Below, one piece after another: positions 5,434-10,952 of a stretch of DNA of 10,952 nt. The notes beneath the pieces were generated by a model. It searched no databases. It was not told the origin of the DNA and worked only from the letters and a program-made list of their open reading frames with translations. The stretch is taken from positions 1-10,952 of the forward strand of contig QIAR01000066.1 of NCBI GenBank assembly GCA_003225595.1, in the 5' to 3' direction. This DNA comes from Acidobacteriota bacterium (GTDB lineage: Bacteria > Acidobacteriota > Terriglobia > Terriglobales > Acidobacteriaceae). The number at the start of each line of letters is the position of its first letter. The first letter of the stretch is position 1. The position numbers and the translations under genes were made by a program.

Positions 5434-5551
5434 GAGTGTTCCTCGAAACGCCGCATCATTCTAGAGACTTCACTACGAAGTTTCAGCTTCCAGGCCGTAA
5501 ACGCAAAGCACCAGAAATCGGAGCGGACGTCTTGCTGTATCGTGCGACGTT

Positions 5552-6070
5552 TCAGAAGTTGATAACGAGACCGGTAGAAAATCGAAAGTCGTTTTGCGTA
5601 TTACTGAAGAAACGGGTCTGCAGATAGTCACCCTGCACGCGCCAACCAACCAATGGCAGCAGATGGTAATCAATTCCGCCGCCGAGCGCGGTTGCAAACG
5701 AGGTGTCGGAATCGGAGGCGCCGCCGCTGCTTAGACTCACATGGGCTGCGCCAAACAGCGCGTGCGCAAATGGACGGACCTTCCCCACCGAAGCGGAAAC
5801 TCGCGGGCCGAACAGGAAATTATGCTCCTTGACGCTCACACCACTGGGGGAGCCGTAATAACCGCTGAGGTCCGACACAATTCCGACAAATGGGAAAATC
5901 TTGCCCTCGAGTGATCCATTCCACCCGTTCAGGTTGGAGTGATCGGTGCTGAAAATTCCTGCCCGGTTATACGAATATCCGACAAAGATGTTGCCTTTGG
6001 GAACGATTCGCGCACTCACCGCGGTTGTGAGCATGAATACCGTAAAAGCAATCGCAGCCAATCTCTGCAC
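5552..6070 (-). CDS. outer-membrane beta-barrel protein (paralogue 1)
   Basis: The 172-residue product has a signal peptide (residues 1-20, probable cleavage after AVSA) followed by alternating hydrophobic/polar strands typical of a small 8-stranded OmpA-like barrel. It ends in FRFSTGLVINF with a terminal Phe, the usual beta-barrel assembly signal. Conserved blocks shared with the neighbouring paralogue are NFLFGPRV, FAHALFGAAHVS and GWRVQGDYLQTRFF. The start is GTG at 6070-6068 with a strong SD (AGGAGG, 8 nt spacing). The first internal ATG would destroy the signal peptide. A specific function (structural protein, porin, adhesin) is not determinable. It lies 167 nt downstream of paralogue 2, consistent with tandem gene duplication. 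Confidence 0.8.
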   Translation of the reverse strand: MQRLAAIAFTVFMLTTAVSARIVPKGNIFVGYSYNRAGIFSTDHSNLNGWNGSLEGKIFPFVGIVSDLSGYYGSPSGVSVKEHNFLFGPRVSASVGKVRPFAHALFGAAHVSLSSGGASDSDTSFATALGGGIDYHLLPLVGWRVQGDYLQTRFFSNTQNDFRFSTGLVINF

Positions 6071-6237
6071 AAGGATATCCTCCTGAACATTTAGGCATTC
6101 GGAAATCGGATTAGTGTGTTGTTGGATGCAAGGTTAAGGGGAAAGATGCAGGCTTGAAGTGCACTTTGCCTGTTTGCGATGCAGAAAGTGAGGCGCACGA
6201 GCCGCTTCTCTAAGAAAGCCATGGAAAATCGAGCCGC

Positions 6238-6876
6238 CTAGGGCGTTGTCAGCGTACGCTGTTTCTTCTTTCTTGTGAAGTGAAGCACAATCCCCGTGGA
6301 CACGCGCACGTTGTCCTGAGTGCCTTTAAAGAACCGAGTGCGCAGATAGTCCACCTGTACCCGCCAGGCAAGCCTGGGGCTGATGGTGTAATCGCCGCCC
6401 GCACCTAGGGCGTAAGAAAACTTTGAATCTATCTCAGAAAATCCCGGAACGTTACCGCTAACGTGCGCTCGCCCGAAGAGTGCTTGTCCAAAGGGCGTAA
6501 ATTTCTCCCATTTGCGGTATGGGACTCGCATCCCAAACAAAAACGTATACAGCTTCGTGTCCACCGAGAAGTCGGTTACCGATGTCGGGCAGAATGGAGG
6601 ACAAGTCGGGAATGGCGTTGGGACAAGCACCGGAACTCGGGACGTACCATAATCACCGCCAAAATCCGCTACTAGGGCAAGCCGGCTGCCGAGATTAACG
6701 CCAAGCGAACCCTCCCAGCCGGTGAGGCCGGCACGCTTGTTTGTCGAGAAAAGATCGGTATTTGCATAGGAAAATCCGCCGTACAGTTCCCCCGTGGGAA
6801 GGTTCTGGGCCTCCAGCATGCCGCCAAGCTCGCCAATCAAAACCAGGAGCACCATTAGCAACATGCATCTCCTCAC
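6238..6876 (-). CDS. outer-membrane beta-barrel protein (paralogue 2)
   Basis: The proposed GTG start at 6876-6874 gives 212 residues opening MRRCMLLMVLLVLIGELGG, a normal signal peptide with likely cleavage after LEA (residue 23). AGGAGG lies 4 nt upstream, a short spacing. ATG6864, which gives 208 residues, is the alternative. A longer reading to 6960 adds a non-hydrophobic leader and is disfavoured. It is a paralogue of the next gene, sharing YTFLFGMRV, FGQALFGRAHVSG and AWRVQVDYLRTRFF. It differs by a Pro/Cys-rich loop (PTCPPFCPTS), whose two cysteines could form a disulfide, and by a basic tail of 13 residues (FTRKKKQRTLTTP region) beyond the last strand. That is unusual, because the barrel-assembly signal normally ends with the terminal aromatic. 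Confidence 0.78.
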   Translation of the reverse strand: MRRCMLLMVLLVLIGELGGMLEAQNLPTGELYGGFSYANTDLFSTNKRAGLTGWEGSLGVNLGSRLALVADFGGDYGTSRVPVLVPTPFPTCPPFCPTSVTDFSVDTKLYTFLFGMRVPYRKWEKFTPFGQALFGRAHVSGNVPGFSEIDSKFSYALGAGGDYTISPRLAWRVQVDYLRTRFFKGTQDNVRVSTGIVLHFTRKKKQRTLTTP

Positions 6877-6987
6877 TTTTCCTCCTGACAAACTGGAATC
6901 AGCAATTGTGCACAGGCAGAGTAGGCGCACCGATTCGGCATTTTCACCGGACGGCACCAATGTTCGAGCTCAATTGATCGCAAAGAA

Positions 6988-7000
6988 TTGTACGTGACAA
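6988..7000. promoter_or_regulatory. short inverted repeat TTGT-N5-ACAA
   Basis: TTGTACGTGACAA is a 13-bp dyad with 4-bp arms, located about 115 bp upstream of the barrel gene's start in the divergent region. It resembles a dimeric regulator site in form only. Short dyads like this are common by chance. Confidence 0.2.
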
Positions 7001-7011
7001 ACATCACGCTT

Positions 7012-7043
7012 CCCGATTGTCCAACTTTAGTAAACAATCCGGG
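7012..7043. repeat. inverted repeat in the barrel/STAS divergent region
   Basis: CCCGATTGT (7012-7020) pairs with ACAATC-C-GGG (7034-7043), giving nine base pairs with a single bulged C and a 13-nt loop. It lies midway between the divergent barrel and STAS genes. It could be an operator or an RNA hairpin, but no T-run follows on either strand. Confidence 0.4.
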
Positions 7044-7160
7044 TCTTCCAAAGACATTGACTTGCAATCATTTGAACACAGACCCAGAGGACGCCGGAAA
7101 TTCACCAGATTTTTATTTTTCCGCAAACAATTCGCAACACGGATCGTTTAAGTTTAAGAC

Positions 7161-7595
7161 ATGAAACCAAAAAATCTTTCTGCTGGCAGTACTGACCTCG
7201 AGTCCTGCCTGATTGCAGGGGAAGAGAAAGCTTTGTCGTTGCATATGGAGGCGTACCATCGCGGGGATGCCATCGTTCTGCATTGCAAAGGTCGAATTGT
7301 TTTCCGTGATGAAACTGTGGCCCTGTCGCGCAGGGTCGCAGAATTGTTGCAACGCAGCCAGCAGCTTGTCTTGGACTTGAGCGGCGTCAAGTCCATTGAC
7401 AGCGCCGGACTTGGACAACTCGTGCTACTGCACATGTGGGCTGAGGGCAACCGGTATTCAATCAAGCTTGCCAGTCCAACTAAGCGCGTCCACGATCTGC
7501 TCGAAATGACCAACGTGGCATCAATTTTTGAAATTCATAATACGGTAGATGGCGCCCTCAATTCCCCGCCATCGAAGGTACGCCGATTGGCTTAA
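7161..7595 (+). CDS. STAS-domain protein (anti-sigma-factor antagonist-like)
   Basis: The 144-residue protein has a STAS domain from about residue 36 to 132. The central motif LVLDLSGVKSIDSAGLGQLV (69-88) is the SpoIIAA/RsbV phosphorylation loop. Ser81 of DSAGLG is the residue an anti-sigma kinase would phosphorylate. Such proteins bind switch kinases (SpoIIAB/RsbW type) to release a sigma factor, or act in stressosome-like or membrane-lipid roles. No kinase, phosphatase or sigma gene is adjacent, so the partner must lie elsewhere. The N-terminal 35 residues are not conserved. ATG7161 has no clear SD, and ATG7245 (residue 29) is an alternative start that still keeps the domain. The 3' end overlaps that of the convergent lysR gene by 4 bp. 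Confidence 0.83.
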   Translation: MKPKNLSAGSTDLESCLIAGEEKALSLHMEAYHRGDAIVLHCKGRIVFRDETVALSRRVAELLQRSQQLVLDLSGVKSIDSAGLGQLVLLHMWAEGNRYSIKLASPTKRVHDLLEMTNVASIFEIHNTVDGALNSPPSKVRRLA

Positions 7596-8509
7596 TGGTC
7601 ATTTTGAAAACGGTAACGACCACCCCGTTCCAGCGCCACTGCTTCCGCCACCTTCAGAAAGGCGCGTCCGGCGTGTGATAAGCTCGCTTCTTTGCGATAA
7701 ATCAGACGAAGCTTGCGTTGCAGGCGCAGTTCGCGTACTGGGATGCGGACCAGTTCGCCGCGTGCAAGCTCGTTCTCCACGCTGATCTCAGGAACGAGCG
7801 CCACTCCGTTACCGGTTGCCACGAAGCGTGTGATGGCCTGTAGCGTGGGCAACTCGGTGTCCATGTGTAACGGCGTCTTGTGCCGTTTGAATGCTTGAAT
7901 TACTTTCTCACGATAAGGTGATGGCACGTTATGCGCCACAAAGGACTCTGCGCCCAGCTGCCGGATGCTCGCCTGGTGTGCCGAAGCCAGCGGATGGCGC
8001 GGAGGAACCACAAATGCCAACTCGTCCAGGTAGACCACAATCGAACGCAGGTGCGGGTCCTGGGGATCGTAAGAGAGCACGCCCATTTCCGCAGTGTGCC
8101 GCAATAGGTCATCCGGAATGTGGCTTGCCAGTGACCGTTGCACGGTAACTTTGATCATCGGATGCAGCCGGCGGAACTCCGCCAGAACCGGAAGCAGATA
8201 AAGCGCCGTGAACTCGTTGGCTGCGATTACCAGCTTGCCAGCGTGTAATTCGCGCAGCTCGATTAGGGCTTCCTGAGCGTCATTGCGCAGGTTTAGAAGC
8301 TTCTCCGCATACTCCTGCAACACCCGCCCTGCATCGGTCAGCACTCCTTCGCGCGAGGATCGGTCAAATAAAGGTTCCCCGATCTGTTCCTCCAGCTTGC
8401 GGATGGTCTGGCTCACCGCCGATTGCGTCCGGTACAGTTTTTCCGCTGCGCGCGAGAATCGCCTTTCCCGGGCGACGGTTAGGAAAACTTCCAGCTGCGA
8501 AAGATCCAT
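7592..8509 (-). CDS. LysR-family transcriptional regulator
   Basis: The 305-residue protein has the normal LysR length. The winged helix-turn-helix occupies about residues 1-60 (LEVFLTVARERRFSRAAEKL, then TQSAVSQTIRKLEEQIGEPLF). A linker helix to about 90 and an effector-binding periplasmic-binding-protein fold (91-295) follow, starting GKLVIAANEF. ATG8509 has AAGGA about 6-7 nt upstream. It is divergent from the leuA-like gene across 146 bp that contain a T-N11-A dyad (8539-8553) and a strong promoter for itself. This arrangement is typical of a LysR protein that activates its divergent neighbour and represses itself. The inducer is likely a pathway intermediate of the leuA/leuB-like genes (inference by analogy with other LTTRs). 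A named family member such as LeuO cannot be assigned. Confidence 0.92.
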   Translation of the reverse strand: MDLSQLEVFLTVARERRFSRAAEKLYRTQSAVSQTIRKLEEQIGEPLFDRSSREGVLTDAGRVLQEYAEKLLNLRNDAQEALIELRELHAGKLVIAANEFTALYLLPVLAEFRRLHPMIKVTVQRSLASHIPDDLLRHTAEMGVLSYDPQDPHLRSIVVYLDELAFVVPPRHPLASAHQASIRQLGAESFVAHNVPSPYREKVIQAFKRHKTPLHMDTELPTLQAITRFVATGNGVALVPEISVENELARGELVRIPVRELRLQRKLRLIYRKEASLSHAGRAFLKVAEAVALERGGRYRFQNDH

Positions 8510-8538
8510 GGCTGTCCTTAAGGAAAACTTGGGGCAAT

Positions 8539-8553
8539 ATTAGCTGCGCTAAT
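8539..8553. promoter_or_regulatory. LysR-type binding site (T-N11-A dyad)
   Basis: ATTAGC-TGC-GCTAAT is a perfect 6-bp inverted repeat around 3 bp and contains T-N11-A (8540 to 8552), the classic LysR recognition pattern. It lies near -53 of the inferred leuA-side start and just downstream of the inferred lysR start, so the same site could activate one gene and block the other. Confidence 0.6.
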
Positions 8554-8584
8554 CATCTTAAGCATGTCTAATGATAATTGTAAG

Positions 8585-8614
8585 ATTATAAGCTTTGCTT
8601 TAGAGCCTTGTCTA
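8585..8614 (-). promoter_or_regulatory. lysR promoter TAGACA-18-TATAAT
   Basis: On the minus strand a perfect TATAAT (8590-8585) is preceded by TAGACA (8614-8609, 5/6 to consensus) with an 18-bp spacer. Transcription would begin near 8578, leaving a leader of about 70 nt before the lysR ATG. On the plus strand the overlapping TATAAG (8587-8592) is a plausible -10 for the leuA-like gene but has no good -35, as expected for an activator-dependent promoter. Confidence 0.55.
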
Positions 8615-8655
8615 CGTACCATGAATCTTTATACCCGGTGAGGAGGTCCCCGGCT

Positions 8656-10020
8656 ATGGAGCGACCGCGCATCACGGTCTTCGACACCACCCTGCGGGAC
8701 GGCGAACAGTCGCCAGGCTGCAGCATGAACGTCCAAGAAAAGCTGCGGATGGCCCAACAACTCGATCGCCTGGGCGTGGACGTGATCGAAGCCGGCTTTC
8801 CCATTGCCTCGGATGGCGATTTCGAAGCCGTGCAAGCCGTGGCTGCCTCCATTCGACGGCCTGTCATCACTGGACTGGCCCGCGCATGTACCGTGGACAT
8901 TGAACGAGCCTGGCAAGCTCTCAAGAATGCGGCCCGTCCTCGCATTCATGTTTTTTTGGCAACCTCCGATATCCACTTGAAGCATAAGCTGAGAATGTCG
9001 CGCCAGCAGTGTCTGGAGCAGGCGCGAGATGCGGTTCGCCTGGCGAAATCGCTTTGTGAAGATGTGGAGTTTTCGCCCGAAGATGCTACTCGCACCCATA
9101 CCGAGTTTCTGTGCCAGGTACTCGAGGCGGTAGCGGATGCGGGCGCGACCACCCTCAATATTCCCGACACGGTGGGCTTCACCATGCCCGCGGAATTCAC
9201 TGAACTTATCCAGACCATCCGCCGTCGTGTCCGCGGGATTGAAAAACTCACTATCTCAGCCCACTGCCATGATGACCTCGGATTCGCCGTGGCCAACTCG
9301 CTGGCCGCCATCGCTGCGGGCGCACGGCAGGTTGAGTGTACTGTCAGTGGCATCGGCGAGCGTGCTGGGAACGCGTCGTTAGAAGAAATCGTTATGGCAA
9401 TGCGAGTTCGACCTGATCTATATCCGTACGACACGAGTGTGGTCAGCGATCGGCTCTATCCCACCAGTCAACTCTTAAGCGAAATCACCGGCGTGGCGGT
9501 GCAGCCGAACAAAGCCATCATCGGACGCAATGCCTTTGCTCATGAGGCAGGCATTCATCAGGATGGGGTGCTCAAGAACCCGCTGACGTACGAGATCATG
9601 ACACCGCAATCAGTGGGCGTGCCTGATTCGACGCTAGTGTTGGGCAAACACTCCGGTCGACACGCGCTTGGGCTGCGCTGCGAACAGCTCGGCTTTCAAT
9701 TTGAGCGCCGGGAACTCGATGAAATTTACCGCCGTTTCGTGATCCTCGCCGACAAGATTAAGACCATTCAGGATCATCATCTGCTGGAGTTGATCCGCAA
9801 AACCTTCGAACAGATGCAGCGAGTCCCCCCCGCTCATGTTGGGGAGATCCCAATGGTGTTCGCCGCATCCGCAAGCTCTGGACATTCCGTTAGTTCGGCT
9901 GCATACTTCTCAAAACCATCTGCCTTACCTTTACCTGTCGATCCCAAAATACGTGACCTGCCGCTGAATTCGAAGCCAGATCACCACTGTGAACAGGAAG
10001 ACTATCTATGGGGAGTGTGA
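8656..10020 (+). CDS. leuA: 2-isopropylmalate synthase-like enzyme lacking the C-terminal regulatory domain
   Basis: This 454-residue enzyme is of the DRE-TIM metallolyase family. It condenses acetyl-CoA with a 2-oxoacid (2-oxoisovalerate for true LeuA), the first committed step of leucine synthesis. Visible motifs are FDTTLRDGEQSPG (9-21) with the catalytic Arg14/Asp15, DVEFSPEDATRT (136-147), TTLNIPDTVGF (165-175), the metal-binding HCH at 203-205 in SAHCHDDLG, GIGERAGN (232-239) and AHEAGIHQDGVLK (295-307). A LeuA-type subdomain with GKHSGRHALG follows. True LeuA proteins run to about 510-530 residues with a leucine-feedback domain. Here, after about residue 385, there is only a non-conserved tail of about 70 residues, so that domain is absent. 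The family motif NGIGERAGN reads SGIGERAGN. Start ATG8656 has AGGAGG with 9 nt spacing; the TTG8608 extension has none. A leuB-like gene follows at 44 nt. Confidence 0.85.
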   Translation: MERPRITVFDTTLRDGEQSPGCSMNVQEKLRMAQQLDRLGVDVIEAGFPIASDGDFEAVQAVAASIRRPVITGLARACTVDIERAWQALKNAARPRIHVFLATSDIHLKHKLRMSRQQCLEQARDAVRLAKSLCEDVEFSPEDATRTHTEFLCQVLEAVADAGATTLNIPDTVGFTMPAEFTELIQTIRRRVRGIEKLTISAHCHDDLGFAVANSLAAIAAGARQVECTVSGIGERAGNASLEEIVMAMRVRPDLYPYDTSVVSDRLYPTSQLLSEITGVAVQPNKAIIGRNAFAHEAGIHQDGVLKNPLTYEIMTPQSVGVPDSTLVLGKHSGRHALGLRCEQLGFQFERRELDEIYRRFVILADKIKTIQDHHLLELIRKTFEQMQRVPPAHVGEIPMVFAASASSGHSVSSAAYFSKPSALPLPVDPKIRDLPLNSKPDHHCEQEDYLWGV

Positions 10021-10064
10021 TCGGAGCCTAGCGGTATCGCTGCACGCCCCAAAGTGACCACATC

Positions 10065-10952
10065 GTGCTGCTCAAGCTCACCATCCTCCCCGGTGATGGG
10101 ATTGGACCAGAGGTCATCGAAGAGGCGATTCGCGTTCTGGATGTGGTCACCCCTGCCTTTGGCCACGAACTCACGCTGACCCGGAAAAATATTGGCGGTG
10201 CGGCTTTGCTGGCGAGCAAAGATCCGCTTCCGCCCGACACGTTACAAGCCTGCATATCTTCATCCGCCGTCCTGCTCGGGGCCGTTGGTGGCCCCTCTTT
10301 CGACGATTTCCCCAGCCATCTTCGTCCGGAGAGCGGGTTGTTGAAACTCCGACGCAAATTGGGAGCCTTCGCCAACCTGCGTCCGGCGGTTTGTTACGCA
10401 GCCCTCGAGGACTGTTCACCACTACGCCCGGAGGTTATCAGAGGGACCGATGTTCTCATCGTGCGCGAATTGCTTGGTGGACTCTATTTCGGAGAACCCC
10501 GACTTATCCATGGACCTGCGGGAGATCGCTCCGCTACCAACACCATGCGGTACCGCGAGTCGGAGGTCGAGCGTATCGCGCGAGTTGCCTTCGAGCTGGC
10601 CAGGTCACGCCGTCGCAGTGTAGTCTCCGTCGACAAGGCGAATGTGCTGGAGTGTTCCCGCCTGTGGCGCGAAGTGGTTACGCACGTCGGGAACGATTAT
10701 CCTGACGTGAAGCTCGCGCACATGTACGTCGACTCGGCCGCCATGTCCCTGGTGCTGCGGCCTCGAGATTTCGACGTGGTCCTCACGGAAAACATGTTTG
10801 GCGACATTCTGTCCGACGAGGCGGGCGGCATTGTGGGCTCGCTTGGGCTGCTGGCATCGGCCAGCGTCGGGGGCCCGGTGGCATTGTACGAGCCAGTACA
10901 CGGTTCCGCTCCCGACATTGCCGGGCAGAGTATTGCCAACCCGCTGGGTGCA
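10065..10952 (+). CDS. leuB: 3-isopropylmalate dehydrogenase-like enzyme (partial, cut by window end)
   Basis: The reading frame from GTG10065 is open for 296 codons to the window edge, against about 350-360 for complete LeuB. LeuB oxidatively decarboxylates 3-isopropylmalate with NAD+. Family residues visible are GDGIGPEV (10-17), LLKLRRKLGAFANLRP (92-107) with Arg96 and Arg106, Arg134, Tyr141 in LYFGEPR, Lys191 in VDKANVLE, and Asp223, Asp247 and Asp251 (MFGDILSDE). These correspond to the substrate and metal ligands of Thermus LeuB. VHGSAPDIAGQSIANP is the NAD-binding end. Two departures are visible: RELLGG where nearly all family members have RELTGG, and GLLASAS for the usual GLLPSAS. GTG10065 is the only standard start after an in-frame TAG at 10029 and lacks a clear SD. 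Translation may be coupled to the upstream gene, 44 nt away. Confidence 0.88.
   Translation, partial: MLLKLTILPGDGIGPEVIEEAIRVLDVVTPAFGHELTLTRKNIGGAALLASKDPLPPDTLQACISSSAVLLGAVGGPSFDDFPSHLRPESGLLKLRRKLGAFANLRPAVCYAALEDCSPLRPEVIRGTDVLIVRELLGGLYFGEPRLIHGPAGDRSATNTMRYRESEVERIARVAFELARSRRRSVVSVDKANVLECSRLWREVVTHVGNDYPDVKLAHMYVDSAAMSLVLRPRDFDVVLTENMFGDILSDEAGGIVGSLGLLASASVGGPVALYEPVHGSAPDIAGQSIANPLGA

Noticed and set aside
6151..6170. AAGTGCACTT palindrome as terminator or operator between the two barrel genes
   Set aside because: It is a short palindrome with no T-run and no extended pairing; chance is sufficient.
7891..8148. 85-codon plus-strand frame within the lysR gene
   Set aside because: It is antisense to a full-length LysR gene with clear domains and has no SD or motif.
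8629..9099. 156-codon minus-strand frame antisense to the leuA-like gene
   Set aside because: It is a shadow of a well-conserved coding sequence with no start signal.
9840..10064. Frameshifted LeuA regulatory domain in the other frames
   Set aside because: I read the downstream sequence for the usual regulatory-domain motifs and found none; the leuB frame begins at 10065, leaving no room for about 130 residues.

Overview
The window looks like chromosomal DNA of a moderately GC-rich Gram-negative bacterium, most likely an Acidobacteriota (Terriglobia/Koribacter-like). This rests on recalled resemblance of the HflX, YggX-type and LeuA proteins, on two outer-membrane beta-barrel proteins, and on an hfq-hflX pair. 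No database search was possible, so the taxon is an inference. No tRNA, rRNA, CRISPR array, insertion sequence or phage gene was seen.

Layout. (1) 1-720, minus strand: the N-terminal 240 residues of a PuuD/Urate_ox_N-type membrane protein that runs off the left edge. (2) 721-1085: intergenic region with two kinds of short tandem duplication and a hairpin. (3) 1086-2942, plus strand: hfq then hflX, 12 nt apart and in the same frame. (4) 2943-3466: a structured intergenic region. It holds a 20-bp hairpin with a T-tract on the minus strand, a TTGACA-type minus-strand promoter, a sequence that is a perfect Shine-Dalgarno on one strand and the 16S anti-SD on the other, and protein-like decayed reading frames. 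(5) 3467-3739, plus strand: YggX-type iron-trafficking protein. (6) 3913-6876, minus strand: a Tat-signal FAD oxidoreductase and two paralogous outer-membrane barrel proteins. (7) 7161-7595, plus strand: an orphan STAS-domain protein, tail-to-tail with (8) 7592-8509, minus strand: a LysR regulator. (9) 8656-10952, plus strand: a leuA-like synthase followed by a partial leuB-like dehydrogenase, divergent from the LysR gene across a region with a clear T-N11-A dyad.

How the genes fit together. hfq/hflX is a post-transcriptional and ribosome-rescue pair. The possible minus-strand small RNA just beyond hflX would carry an anti-SD-like 5' end, which would suit Hfq biology, but that link is speculative. 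The lysR-leuA-leuB block is a regulated 2-oxoacid chain-extension module. Its LeuA-like enzyme stops at 454 residues and lacks the C-terminal leucine-feedback domain. Its LeuB-like partner keeps the catalytic residues but departs from two conserved motifs. It may therefore be a paralogous chain-elongation pathway or a feedback-insensitive leucine pathway. The remaining genes (urate-oxidase-like membrane protein, YggX, exported flavoprotein, barrels, STAS) look like independent transcription units.

The best candidate for something undescribed is the 2977-3094 element. It is a sequence-based prediction only.
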